From: an uncultured Lachnoclostridium sp.
Lineage (GTDB): Bacteria > Bacillota > Clostridia > Lachnospirales > Lachnospiraceae
DNA length: 64,000 nt
Direction: 5' to 3'
NCBI GenBank assembly: GCA_902464595.1
Contig: CABQJX010000002.1
Coordinates: 1-64,000 of the forward strand
In this document: positions 1-8,291 of the stretch, one piece after another
Layout of the letters: the number at the start of each line of letters is the position of its first letter
Position numbering within the stretch: position 1 is the stretch's first letter
Made by a program: the position numbers and the translations under genes
Notes under the pieces: model-generated
Told to the model about the DNA's origin: nothing
Database searches by the model: none
What the model saw: the letters and a program-made list of their open reading frames with translations, nothing else

Positions 1-845
1 AGCTGCGCACCTGCTCCGTGGCGCAGCTGCTCATAGGCTGCCTGGGCAGCCCCATGATTGTCAAAAAGGCCGAACACGGTAGGCCCGCTTCCGCTCATCA
101 TAGCTCCCATAGCCCCATAATCCCTCATTACCTGTTCCAGCTTTGCAATAACCGGATAACGGTCACCGGTCACTAGCTCCAGCACATTTCCAAATTTACT
201 GGTCACCCCTCTCAGATCCCGCCGACGGATGGCATCGATCATTCCGTCAATATCCGGATGGTCCGAAGGAGACAGTTCCATGGCATCAATCGCATCATAA
301 ACCACCTTGGTGGAAACGCTGACTCCCGGTTTCGCCACAAGTACCTGACACTGGGGCATGGGAGGCAAAGGGGAAAGCTTTTCCCCAATCCCCTCAGACA
401 GAGCCGTTCCCCGCATCAGACAGTATGGTATATCTGCTCCTAGAGTTACCCCCCGATCCATCAGCTCCTGAAGGCTTAACCCTAAGCCAAACATCTTATT
501 GACTCCAAACAGGACAGAAGCTGCATCCGTACTTCCTCCGGCCATTCCCGCAGATACGGGGATAAATTTGCGCAGACGGATAAAAAGCCCCTCTTTTACA
601 TGAAATTCTTCCATTAACAGCCGCGCTGCCCTGTATGCCAGATTTTGTTCATTGTCCGGCAGATAAAACAGATTGGTCTCCAGCCGGATTCCCGGCTCTC
701 TGGTACGGTACAGATCAATACGGTCATGCAGTCCCACGGTCTGCATCACCATCCGCACCTCATGGTAACCGTCATCCCGGCGTCCCAGCACATCCAATCC
801 CAAATTAATCTTTCCATATGCTTTCAGGCGTAAATGTTTAATCAT
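1..845 (-). CDS. ispE: 4-diphosphocytidyl-2-C-methyl-D-erythritol kinase, 3' end cut by window edge
   Basis: GHMP kinase of the MEP isoprenoid pathway; it phosphorylates the 2-hydroxyl of CDP-methylerythritol in the cytoplasm. The reverse strand reads from ATG at 845 as MIKHLRLKAYGKINLGLDVL, the usual IspE N-terminus, with the GHMP ATP-binding loop PVSAGMAGGSTDAA near residues 110-123 and the C-terminal GHMP motif MMSGSGPTVFGLF near 255-267. About 281 codons are present and the family is around 285-300 residues, so only a few C-terminal residues are missing. AAGGGGACTGCAG precedes the start. No defect is seen in the visible part. Identification is secure from motif order and length. Confidence 0.96.
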   Translation of the reverse strand, partial: MIKHLRLKAYGKINLGLDVLGRRDDGYHEVRMVMQTVGLHDRIDLYRTREPGIRLETNLFYLPDNEQNLAYRAARLLMEEFHVKEGLFIRLRKFIPVSAGMAGGSTDAASVLFGVNKMFGLGLSLQELMDRGVTLGADIPYCLMRGTALSEGIGEKLSPLPPMPQCQVLVAKPGVSVSTKVVYDAIDAMELSPSDHPDIDGMIDAIRRRDLRGVTSKFGNVLELVTGDRYPVIAKLEQVMRDYGAMGAMMSGSGPTVFGLFDNHGAAQAAYEQLRHGAGAQ

Positions 846-918
846 CTGCAGTCCCCTTAACCCTTCATTTTACACTAAAAATCCAAACTCGGATCCTGTC
901 CGGCCAATGGCCCTCCTT

Positions 919-1650
919 CTATTTTCCCTTCAGGTTGCGGATCGCCTCTTTCATAGCTTCGTCCTCTTCGCCCACAAGAGGTGTTCCCTCCTCCCGGACG
1001 CTCTGCTCCTCCTGAGGCGTATATCTCTTAAAGATCACATGGAAAAAATAAGAATTGATGAAAGCGATCAAGGGGAATCCAAACAAAAACAACAGCATTC
1101 CCAGCTGCGGCACATAAAACATTCCGAAATACGTTCCCACCACCACAGCGGCATCTGTGATCAAAAGTCCCAGTGTCTGGAACAGATGGCGCACAGACAT
1201 AAAAAAAGCATTAAACAGCGTGCGCTTCACCGGATTGTAAAACCGGGCCTGAATGGGAAATACGTAAAGGACAATAAAAAGATACAGGAACATAAGGCCG
1301 CCGGAAGCCGCTGTAAAGAAAGCAGCCGGTATCCCGTCAAAGGGCATAAGGCCAGACTGGAAGAACCATAAATCAAATCCCAATACCGCCCCAACTGCCA
1401 TCAGCAGGATCCAGATCAGGGTAGCCTGCTTAAAGTTGCTTTTAAAGGAATGGAAAAAAGAACGGATGGTGGAATCATCCTCATCTCTCACCAGTTTTAA
1501 TGTCACATAATACACAGCCGTAGTGGAGGCTCCAATTGTAATAATAGGAATAGAGCAGACGACCCACAATAGATTCAGCAGGATCAGATCTCCCAGTTTT
1601 CCGATAAACCGCCAAACCGGATTATCATAATTAAATAAGCCCTGAAACAT
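919..1650 (-). CDS. DUF624 (YesL-like) membrane protein
   Basis: Integral membrane protein of about 243 residues with roughly five hydrophobic segments. It opens with MFQGLFNYDNPVWRFIGKLG followed by the LNLLWVVCSIPIITIGASTTA segment typical of DUF624/YesL proteins, then basic cytosolic loops and a charged tail. The longer reading frame begins at 1692, but ATG 1650 is preferred because GAGGAGAGAGG sits directly upstream and the family starts here. YesL relatives often lie near carbohydrate uptake genes. Here the neighbours are ispE, about 70 bp downstream, and a divergent small membrane protein, so context does not define a role. Molecular function of the family is not established. Confidence 0.85.
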   Translation of the reverse strand: MFQGLFNYDNPVWRFIGKLGDLILLNLLWVVCSIPIITIGASTTAVYYVTLKLVRDEDDSTIRSFFHSFKSNFKQATLIWILLMAVGAVLGFDLWFFQSGLMPFDGIPAAFFTAASGGLMFLYLFIVLYVFPIQARFYNPVKRTLFNAFFMSVRHLFQTLGLLITDAAVVVGTYFGMFYVPQLGMLLFLFGFPLIAFINSYFFHVIFKRYTPQEEQSVREEGTPLVGEEDEAMKEAIRNLKGK

Positions 1651-1844
1651 GATTTTTCCTCTCTCCTCGTTCGTTGTTGGATCACCATCCATTCAAGGGG
1701 ATCCTGCTTTTCAGGATCAGCCGTCCAGGCTGAAATACTCCCCCATCTGATGGTATGAAAACATTTTAACACAGGAAAGGGAAAATGGGAACTCACGCCC
1801 AACAGGATTTCATGAAATTTTTATACTTTCAGAAAAAGAAACTA

Positions 1845-1853
1845 TGGTATAAT
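1845..1853 (+). promoter_or_regulatory. Extended -10 promoter for the 2005 gene
   Basis: TGG-TATAAT matches an extended -10 (TGnTATAAT) exactly; no good -35 is visible. It lies inside the left arm of the first hairpin of the 1846-1962 element, so a transcript would begin within that element and carry the other hairpins in its leader. Predicted from sequence only. Confidence 0.45.
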
Positions 1854-1962
1854 ATCGCCAACGGCGCATATTATACCGCGCCCATTTGCTCCGAGCGCCA
1901 GCGAGGAAATCTCCATTACAAATGGTGCGCATCCCCCGGAGGGGCCATAGCAAAGCTATGGC
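1846..1962. repeat. Block of consecutive inverted repeats (REP-like or structured leader)
   Basis: Four palindromes follow one another. Arms 1846-1859 and 1863-1877 pair almost perfectly around a 3-base loop. Arms 1878-1888 (GCGCCCATTTG) and 1919-1930 (CAAATGGTGCGC) enclose a GC-rich inner part. CCCCCGGAGGGG lies at about 1933-1944. GCCATAGC-AAA-GCTATGGC spans 1944-1962. No protein reading is convincing. It fills the 354-bp gap between the DUF624 gene and the small membrane protein and could be a dispersed REP-type element or an RNA leader. Confidence 0.6.
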
Positions 1963-2004
1963 ATCATATCGCTATATTTTATTTGCAGGAAAGGATCTTA
2001 CCCT

Positions 2005-2682
2005 ATGACATCGCTGAGAGAAGAAACAAAGCTGGAACTGAAAAAGCTGAAAGAAATGTCCTGGAAGGACAGGATATGGTATATATGGGAATACTATAAA
2101 TTTCACATGCTGGGCCTTTTCATGGCTTTCCTGGCCCTATCCACCGTCGGAACAGTCCTTTACAATCAGACCTTTACCACCCGGCTCGCCATTGCCGTGG
2201 TAAACGACCAAAAGGGAGGCTCTCTGTCGCCCATAGAGCCGGAGCTGCGTGAAGCCCTTGGCTGTACAAAAAAAGACCTTGTCGAGCTGAACGAAGGCCT
2301 TCATGTGGATTTTGAGGGCGGTTCCTCCTCCCAATATGATTACGCCTCCCTGGCGAAACTCTCCGCTCTCACTGCCAGCCAGAGCCTGGACATATTGATC
2401 GGGGATCAGTCCGCCATTTTTCAATATGCTGCCGCTTCCGCCTATGAACCCCTGACCCAGCTTTTGACCAACGATATGTATGAGCGTTTAAAAGACTATA
2501 TCTTAATGGCCCCTGACGAGACGGGTACGCCCCAGCCAGTAGCCCTGTCCTTAAAATCCACGGAATTTACAGCAAAGACTGGCATCGATATGGATCCGCC
2601 TTATCTGGCGGTGATGGCCAGCTCTCCCCGTAAAGAAGCTGCCCTCCAAATGATTTCCTATCTTTTCCCTGAAACTCCATAA
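2005..2682 (+). CDS. Small single-pass membrane protein, unknown function
   Basis: 225 residues. An N-terminal basic amphipathic stretch with KEMSWKDRIWYIWEYYKFH (residues 16-34) leads into one transmembrane helix at about 35-57, followed by an extracytoplasmic domain of about 165 residues without a motif I recognise. The layout suggests a signal-anchor protein. The start at 2005 is supported by AGGAAAGG about 10 bases upstream. Its 3' end overlaps the convergent acetyltransferase frame by 116 bp. The DUF624 gene is divergent. I do not recognise a function; similar WEYYKFH-type proteins are, as far as I recall, common hypotheticals in Lachnospiraceae. Confidence 0.75.
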   Translation: MTSLREETKLELKKLKEMSWKDRIWYIWEYYKFHMLGLFMAFLALSTVGTVLYNQTFTTRLAIAVVNDQKGGSLSPIEPELREALGCTKKDLVELNEGLHVDFEGGSSSQYDYASLAKLSALTASQSLDILIGDQSAIFQYAAASAYEPLTQLLTNDMYERLKDYILMAPDETGTPQPVALSLKSTEFTAKTGIDMDPPYLAVMASSPRKEAALQMISYLFPETP

Positions 2683-3388
2683 GAAGTTCCAGCCCAAGGC
2701 TTCCCGCGATCCTGCGTGAGGCCTTATTTTTCCTGTGGATCAGGGCGCACAGACGCGCTCCCAATTCTTCATGGCTGTAGGCAGCAATGGCTTCCAGCGC
2801 TTCCCTGCAATAGCCCATCTGACGGTATGGCCGGAAAATATGATACCCTATCTCCAGCCAGGGCATTTGGTTCTCCTCCGATCCCTGCCTTCCCTCTAAA
2901 ACAGCTTCCATTTCCTCCGGCAGCCTAGGATTGTTCACCCCGGCCAATCCCACGAGACAGCCATCATCCCGGCCCACCAGCGCCCATGTCCCGTATTCGT
3001 AGAATGGATACTGATTTTGACAGTAGCAGGCAAGGGAGGCCCGATCCCGGAATACCGCCTCCCGTGCAGCGTATTCCTCCGCCGGGATCTGTGAAGCGTC
3101 CTCAGGAGTAAGCTCTCTAATAAGGAGGCGCTTTGTCCTGCATATTTCCCAGGGAAGTCCTGCATGGCGGCGGACAACACGTTCTACAAAGACAGGAGTG
3201 GCATCCTCCATTGAAAGAATCACATAGGGGATCCCATACAGATGGACGCCCCCCGGCTGATCCTTTCCGTCTTCCAGTCCGATGACCGCCTTGCCTGCCT
3301 CCATCGCTTCCCGAAGAAGGAAAAGCTCATCTGATATGACTGCCTTAAACATCTTTCCTTCCAGAAAGACAGACCTCTCCTCTATCAC
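2567..3388 (-). CDS. GNAT-family N-acetyltransferase
   Basis: 273 residues. An N-terminal segment of about 85 residues (MFKAVISDELFLLREAMEAG and following) precedes a GNAT fold that starts at ETERLL-like CRTKRLLIRELTPEDA (about 84-99). It includes ALVGRDDGCLVGLAGV (beta-4 region), the acceptor-site strand EIGYHIFRPYRQMGYCREAL (motif A, acetyl-CoA pyrophosphate loop) and KNKASRRIAGSLGLE (motif B). The substrate is unknown. A GTG at 3388 with AAAGGAGAAGGG upstream is used as start; ATG 3352 is an alternative matching the domain edge. The frame stays open with protein-like sequence for about 20 codons upstream of the GTG but offers no start there. The C-terminal 38 codons overlap the convergent gene. 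Confidence 0.75.
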   Translation of the reverse strand: MIEERSVFLEGKMFKAVISDELFLLREAMEAGKAVIGLEDGKDQPGGVHLYGIPYVILSMEDATPVFVERVVRRHAGLPWEICRTKRLLIRELTPEDASQIPAEEYAAREAVFRDRASLACYCQNQYPFYEYGTWALVGRDDGCLVGLAGVNNPRLPEEMEAVLEGRQGSEENQMPWLEIGYHIFRPYRQMGYCREALEAIAAYSHEELGARLCALIHRKNKASRRIAGSLGLELLMEFQGKDRKSFGGQLLYGESWPSPPDKADPYRCQSLL

Positions 3389-3443
3389 AGCCTTCCCTTC
3401 TCCTTTCCAGCCAATGGTTCTGTCACGGATCGCTTCTAAAAAA

Positions 3444-3968
3444 TCAGCACTTCTCCGGCTCCGGATATTCTACTCCAAAGGTTTCTACGGTCATGGACTG
3501 GATCTTCTGCTCCTGCAGGGGACGGTCGCTGTAATCGGTCTGTACCTGGGCGATCTTGTCCACAATCTCCATACCCTCTGTCACTTTTCCGAAGGCTGCA
3601 TAAGCGCCATCCAGGTGGGGAGCTGCCTTATGCATGATAAAGAACTGGGAACCGCCGGAATTAGGATGCATTGCCCTTGCCATAGATAAAACGCCTGGAG
3701 TGTGGGCCAGCTTGTTTGCCACTCCGTTCTGTGAGAACTCTCCCTTAATGCAGTAGCCAGGGCCTCCCATGCCGGTTCCCTCCGGGCATCCTCCCTGGAT
3801 CATAAAGCCGCTTATAACGCGGTGGAAGATCAATCCATCGTAATATCCCTTTTTTACCAGGCTGATAAAATTATTTACCGTGTTTGGTGCAGTCTCCGGA
3901 TATAATTCTGCTTTCATCACATCTCCGTTTTCCATTGTAATGGTAACGATCGGGTTTGTACCTGCCAT
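3444..3968 (-). CDS. Peptidyl-prolyl cis-trans isomerase, cyclophilin type
   Basis: Cytoplasmic cyclophilin of 174 residues, catalysing proline cis-trans isomerisation. It shows FISLVKKGYYDGLIFHRVISGFMIQGG (about 34-60), with the catalytic FHRV arginine, then GEFSQNG, the LSMARAMHPNSGGSQFFI core and AAFGKVTEGMEIVDKI. There is no signal peptide. Start 3968 (MAGTNPIV) is preferred to 3992 because AAAGGAGAG lies 6 bases before it. A promoter with TGGACA and TATAGT separated by 17 bp is seen at 4007-4035. The GNAT gene begins 55 bp downstream on the same strand and may be co-transcribed. Confidence 0.95.
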   Translation of the reverse strand: MAGTNPIVTITMENGDVMKAELYPETAPNTVNNFISLVKKGYYDGLIFHRVISGFMIQGGCPEGTGMGGPGYCIKGEFSQNGVANKLAHTPGVLSMARAMHPNSGGSQFFIMHKAAPHLDGAYAAFGKVTEGMEIVDKIAQVQTDYSDRPLQEQKIQSMTVETFGVEYPEPEKC

Positions 3969-4006
3969 TTTTTCTCTCCTTTTCTTCCACAATGATTTAG
4001 GATTTC

Positions 4007-4035
4007 ACTATACCAAATTCCCCTGTTTTTGTCCA
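4007..4035 (-). promoter_or_regulatory. Promoter for the cyclophilin gene
   Basis: On the minus strand TGGACA (4030-4035) and TATAGT (4007-4012) are separated by exactly 17 bases, about 39 bases before the cyclophilin start. Sigma-A type by consensus. Confidence 0.65.
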
Positions 4036-4090
4036 GAACCCAACCCATTTTCACAATAGTTACTTTAACATGAACCTAGCAGCCACACTC

Positions 4091-4119
4091 TTGACTTCTA
4101 AAGCGCTCTCATTTAAAAT
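4091..4119 (+). promoter_or_regulatory. Promoter for the EAL-domain gene
   Basis: TTGACT (4091-4096), a 17-base spacer and TAAAAT (4114-4119) form a good sigma-A promoter. Initiation near 4126 would give a leader of about 93 bases containing the C13 tract at 4161-4173. Confidence 0.65.
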
Positions 4120-4160
4120 AAAAACAACCGTCCAGTTTGGGAGAGGAGTCCAAGCTTTTA

Positions 4161-4173
4161 CCCCCCCCCCCCC
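4161..4173 (+). repeat. C13 homopolymer in the leader of the EAL gene
   Basis: Thirteen consecutive C residues lie in the predicted 5' leader, 45 bases before the likely start codon at 4219. The proposed ribosome binding site GGGGGA at 4206-4211 is complementary to the tract. A tract of this kind is prone to slipped-strand length change; an effect on translation is inference. Confidence 0.7.
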
Positions 4174-4218
4174 ATAATTCTGGCCATTTATCATATAGAT
4201 TCTATGGGGGATACTCTA

Positions 4219-6486
4219 ATGAAATCAACCAAGCCATTTTCTTCTGACCGAAATTCCCTTCTCGCTGCAGGCGGATGGAAATTATTTTTCCTTCTTTTAT
4301 CTCTCCTGTGTGTGTTCGGGCTTTTTGTCCGTAATTCTTCCCGTCTGATGAAAATATTAAATACCAGCACCGAAGCTTATCTGGAGGATGTGACCTTTCA
4401 AAATTCCCGACGCATCGAAGAAGGCATAAAGGGGAAAATGAACAGCCTGGAATCCATTGCCGACAGTCTGGCCCAGTTCCGGCCTGACATGAATCAGGAA
4501 CGGATCGAAGAATTTCTTTCCCGGAAAGCCAAGATTTGCAACTTTCATACACTGTTGATTCTGGATCGTGAGCAGAATTTTATCATGTCCAATCCCGGTA
4601 AAAATATAAATGTTTTAGGAACTGATAATTTTTTCTCCATTCCCGGCATCCAACGCTCCTTTGAGGGAAGCACAGAAGCAAGCTATACAAAAAAAGAAAA
4701 TATTTTTTACTCTACCCCTATTGTCCGCGAAGGAAAGATCAATGAAATTGTGATCGGCGTCCGTGACAAGAAGAACATGCTGGAGCTGATCAGCGCTAAA
4801 AATTTCGAAGGACAGATGATCAGCTGTATCGTAGACCACACAGGCGGCGTCGTCATGTCCCCATTTGACATGACCCCGTTCCTTGAACTGGAAGATATAT
4901 TCAGCACTGCGCCAAACTCCCATCTGTCCGAAGATATTGCCCAGGTACGGTCTGATATGGAAAAAGATAAAAACGGCATTCTACGTTTTTCTTCTGTCAC
5001 CGGCAAAGACCTGTTCCTGTCCTACAATGTCCTGAACATCAGCGACTGGTATCTTCTGACCATCATACCGGCCAATATTCTTTCCAGCGGCCCTCAGCTG
5101 TATATCCTTCAGTCCTTCCTTACCTCCGGACTGATCATTCTTGTTTTTTTGCTTCTGTTTTACAGCCTGCTGCGCTTTTACCGTTCCCACAAAAAGGAAC
5201 TGGAAAAGATTGCTTACTGCGATCCCATCACCGGCGGACTGAACAACGCGGCATTCCAGGCCAGATACAGGGAAGCGGCTCCCTCTCTTGAGCCAGGCTC
5301 CTGCGCGATTGTCCTTTTAAACGTGATCGGCTTCAAGCTTATCAATGAGCAGTTTGGAATGGAGGTGGGAAATCAGACCCTTTCTTCAATCCACAGGCTT
5401 CTGAGCCTCCATTTAAAAAAGAATGAGTTTTTAGCCCGTGGGGAATCGGACTATTTTTTCCTTTTTCTCATGGAAAGCACAGAGGAAGCGGTACAAAAGC
5501 GGCTGGATGCAGTGATTGCAGATATTAACTCAGCCCATAATGCAGAATTTTCCTTTGCAACTTTAGGATTTAAGCGCGGTGCATGTCTGGTAGATGAACC
5601 AGAACAGGATATTGCGATCCTTCAGGAGCACGCCCGCCTAGCCCTGTTAAAATATAACCCGGCCCGCCGTCAAAAATGTGCTTTTTACGATGACAGCCTG
5701 GTCGAACAGCTGAAAACTGAACAGGAAATGAATTACATGTTTGCCTCCTCTCTTGAGAATCACTCGTTCCAGGTCTACCTGCAGCCTAAGATCCATGCAA
5801 AAACGAGAAAGCTCATGGGCGCTGAGGCGTTGGTACGGTGGAATCAGCCGGAAAAGGGAATGATCCCACCCTCAGAGTTTATCCCTCTTTTTGAGAGCAA
5901 TGGAAAAATCTGCCAGCTGGATTTTTATGTGTTCCGTGAAATCTGTGCCACCATCCACCGTTGGAAAGAAATGGGAATCCCTTTATTCCCCATCTCTGTA
6001 AATCTGTCCCGACAGCATTTTACAAACGAACATTTTTTGGAACCTTTTTTCCAGACTGCCCAGGAATACGGCATACCGGACAATATCCTGGAATTTGAAC
6101 TGACTGAATCCATCTTCTTTGAAAGCCAGGAGATCCACCATGTAAAGCAGATCATCGGCGATATGCACGATCACGGCTTTCTCTGTTCCCTGGATGATTT
6201 TGGCTCCGGCTTTTCTTCCCTTGGCCTGTTAAAGGAATTTGATGTAGACTCCCTCAAACTGGATCGCTGCTTCTTCCGCAATATGGCCAATCAAAAGGCA
6301 AAAGATGTGATCATCTGCCTGATCAATCTGGCCAAATGCCTTGATGTCCAGACTGTAGCCGAAGGGATCGAGGACATGGAACAGGTAGAATTTTTGTCTG
6401 ACATGAACTGTGATATGATCCAGGGATTTGTATTCTCCTGTCCGATCCCCATTGAGGCCTTTGAAAAACAATATCTGGGGAGATAA
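4219..6486 (+). CDS. Membrane c-di-GMP phosphodiesterase with degenerate GGDEF and intact EAL
   Basis: 755 residues from ATG 4219. TM1 at about 20-38; an extracytoplasmic region at about 40-295 with Cache-like features; TM2 at about 296-320; GGDEF domain at about 333-490; EAL domain at about 505-750. In the GGDEF active site the signature reads RGESDY instead of GGDEF, so cyclase activity is unlikely. The EAL part keeps GAEALVRW (near 535), FELTES, DDFGSGFSSL (near 660), KLDRCF, AEGIE and QGFVFS, consistent with hydrolysis of c-di-GMP. Start 4219 has GGGGGA at a good distance; the in-frame ATG 4204 has none. The domain order implies an external signal controlling c-di-GMP breakdown. Signal and targets cannot be read. 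Confidence 0.92.
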   Translation: MKSTKPFSSDRNSLLAAGGWKLFFLLLSLLCVFGLFVRNSSRLMKILNTSTEAYLEDVTFQNSRRIEEGIKGKMNSLESIADSLAQFRPDMNQERIEEFLSRKAKICNFHTLLILDREQNFIMSNPGKNINVLGTDNFFSIPGIQRSFEGSTEASYTKKENIFYSTPIVREGKINEIVIGVRDKKNMLELISAKNFEGQMISCIVDHTGGVVMSPFDMTPFLELEDIFSTAPNSHLSEDIAQVRSDMEKDKNGILRFSSVTGKDLFLSYNVLNISDWYLLTIIPANILSSGPQLYILQSFLTSGLIILVFLLLFYSLLRFYRSHKKELEKIAYCDPITGGLNNAAFQARYREAAPSLEPGSCAIVLLNVIGFKLINEQFGMEVGNQTLSSIHRLLSLHLKKNEFLARGESDYFFLFLMESTEEAVQKRLDAVIADINSAHNAEFSFATLGFKRGACLVDEPEQDIAILQEHARLALLKYNPARRQKCAFYDDSLVEQLKTEQEMNYMFASSLENHSFQVYLQPKIHAKTRKLMGAEALVRWNQPEKGMIPPSEFIPLFESNGKICQLDFYVFREICATIHRWKEMGIPLFPISVNLSRQHFTNEHFLEPFFQTAQEYGIPDNILEFELTESIFFESQEIHHVKQIIGDMHDHGFLCSLDDFGSGFSSLGLLKEFDVDSLKLDRCFFRNMANQKAKDVIICLINLAKCLDVQTVAEGIEDMEQVEFLSDMNCDMIQGFVFSCPIPIEAFEKQYLGR

Positions 6487-6702
6487 TTTTGGAAAAACTT
6501 CCCTGCTCATTCACACTATGTTCATATTTCATTCAAAAACCTTTTACACAATGAACATTTTTTCTTCATGTTTTGACGGTATACTTTAGTCATGATCAGT
6601 TAGAGATAATTGATCCGTCAAAACGCTTACAAGATTTTTTTCATAATACTCGAGCTGATAGGTGTTTATCAGCTCTCCTCCCTTTTAATAATACTTTTTC
6701 GT

Positions 6703-6745
6703 GGAAGGAGCTGCAGACCTCTGCCAAGGGTCTGCAGCTCCTTCC
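6703..6745. terminator. Perfect 17-bp stem hairpin between convergent genes
   Basis: Arms 6703-6719 and 6729-6745 are perfect inverted repeats with a 9-base loop. The hairpin sits between the ends of the EAL gene (plus) and the AGCS gene (minus), where a bidirectional terminator is expected. Neither side has a strong U tract immediately after the stem, so termination is likely but not certain. Confidence 0.6.
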
Positions 6746-6754
6746 TGCTTTCTG

Positions 6755-8119
6755 TCATTCTGTGTAATCCTTGGGCAGTGTCACCTTCCCTGCCAAAAAA
6801 AGGAGGGCTGTCAGGTTTGGAAAAGCCATCATTCCATTCCACAGATCAGCAAGCAGCCATACTGCCTCCAACTTCAGCTGACTGCCCACAAATACAGCCG
6901 CCAGATAGAGGAGCGGATAAATCTTTGAGGTAAAAATATCTCTTCCCCGGTCTCCGATCCCCAAGCCTCCGGCAAAGTAGGAAGCTGCCTGCCTCCCCAG
7001 ATAAAACCATGCCATAACAGTGGCAAAGGCAAATACCGCCATGGAACCGCTGATCAAATGCCCTCCCAACGCTCCCAGACCCCTTTCAAAACACCATCCG
7101 GCCAGCGCAGCTCCGGTGCAGGGGGCCTTCTCCGGATGCAGTCCCCACGTACATAAGATCACCACTGCTGTCATGGTGCACAGTATGACTGTGTCAAAAA
7201 ACACCTCAAACATAGCCCACATACCCTGCTCCTGAGGCGTTGTATCCTCCGCACCTCCGTGAAGCACCGCTAAGGTTCCAAGACCTGCTTCGTTGGAAAA
7301 TACCCCTCTGGATACCCCATACCGCACGCTCCGGCTCACCGCGTATCCCCATATCCCCCCCGCAGCTGCTTCCGGACGGAAAGCAGCGGAAAGCATTTCC
7401 CCAAAAACAGCTGGAAGTTTACCCATGCAGGATAAGATCACTGCCATAGAAAAAAATAGGTAGATCCCGGAAGCAGCTGGAACCAGACGCTCTGCCACAG
7501 CCCCGATCCTTCGTATCCCTCCCCAGGCAACCAGAAAGAGCAGGCCTGTGAAAGCAAGGCCGCCAGCCACAGAAGGAATATCCCATGTATAGGACATGGT
7601 GCTGACCGCTGAATTGGCCTGTACCATGCTTCCCATACTGAGAGAACTCATCATGCATAAAAAGCTGTAGCAAAGAGACATGCCTTTCATTCCCAGCCCC
7701 CGCTCCATATAGACAAAGGGACCGCACAGATAACTGCCTCCCTTCTCCCGCAGCCGGTATTGGATCCCCAGCATAGTTTCACTGTATGCAGTCATCATTC
7801 CGATAAAGGCGGAGACCCACATCCAGAATATGGCTCCCGGCCCGCCTGCGGTCAGGGCTGTGGCCACACCAGCAATATTTCCAGTCCCCACCGTAGCTGC
7901 CAAAGCCATACAGACAGATTGGAACTGGGTCATTCCTTTTTTTTCGTACCCTTTTTTTCCCCGGAACAAGGTTCCGGCTGTATGCTTCCACCAGTAATGG
8001 AAACCTAAAAACTGGAAAAATCTGCACTTTATTGTAAAAAAGATACCCACTCCCAGAAAAATAAGAAGCGTATAAGGGCCCCATATGATCTGATGAGCCT
8101 GTTCTAACAAATGCATCAT
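6755..8119 (-). CDS. AGCS-family alanine/glycine:cation symporter
   Basis: About 454 residues, polytopic, with the family signatures GHFQAL-equivalent TQFQSVCMALAATVGTGNIAGVATAL (about 63-88), GGPGAIFWMWVSAFIGMMTAYSE (about 92-114) and RGVFSNEAGLGTLAVLHGGA (about 273-292). It imports small neutral amino acids with Na+ (or H+) across the cytoplasmic membrane. ATG 8119 is preferred to the TTG at 8128 because GGCAGG lies about 9 bases upstream. Length is typical of the family. The gene stands alone, convergent with the EAL gene and divergent from the phospholipase gene. Confidence 0.93.
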   Translation of the reverse strand: MMHLLEQAHQIIWGPYTLLIFLGVGIFFTIKCRFFQFLGFHYWWKHTAGTLFRGKKGYEKKGMTQFQSVCMALAATVGTGNIAGVATALTAGGPGAIFWMWVSAFIGMMTAYSETMLGIQYRLREKGGSYLCGPFVYMERGLGMKGMSLCYSFLCMMSSLSMGSMVQANSAVSTMSYTWDIPSVAGGLAFTGLLFLVAWGGIRRIGAVAERLVPAASGIYLFFSMAVILSCMGKLPAVFGEMLSAAFRPEAAAGGIWGYAVSRSVRYGVSRGVFSNEAGLGTLAVLHGGAEDTTPQEQGMWAMFEVFFDTVILCTMTAVVILCTWGLHPEKAPCTGAALAGWCFERGLGALGGHLISGSMAVFAFATVMAWFYLGRQAASYFAGGLGIGDRGRDIFTSKIYPLLYLAAVFVGSQLKLEAVWLLADLWNGMMAFPNLTALLFLAGKVTLPKDYTE

Positions 8120-8162
8120 GGACGGCAACCTGCCTGATTTTCTTACTTATTGTCTTATTCTT

Positions 8163-8214
8163 CTCCAGCCTGTCCTATGCCATCTTATGCCATCTGTTTA
8201 TATAAGGGCTGGAG
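8163..8214. repeat. Inverted and direct repeats between divergent genes
   Basis: CTCCAGCC (8163-8170) and GGCTGGAG (8207-8214) form an 8-bp inverted repeat enclosing two copies of TGCCATCT. It lies in the 172-bp gap shared by the divergent AGCS and phospholipase genes and may be an operator. An extended -10 (TGATAAAAT) for the phospholipase gene lies about 40 bases before its start. Confidence 0.35.
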
Positions 8215-8291
8215 TTCTTATCGCATTTTGTCCCCATCTATGATAAAATAATGGTAAAGGCGAACAGCAAAAAAAGAAAAGAGGGATACGG

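Noticed and set aside
907..1371. 154-codon plus-strand frame
   Set aside because: Antisense to the DUF624 gene; highly charged, no domain.
4204..4206. ATG 4204 as start of the EAL-domain protein
   Set aside because: No ribosome binding site upstream, while ATG 4219 has GGGGGA at a normal distance.
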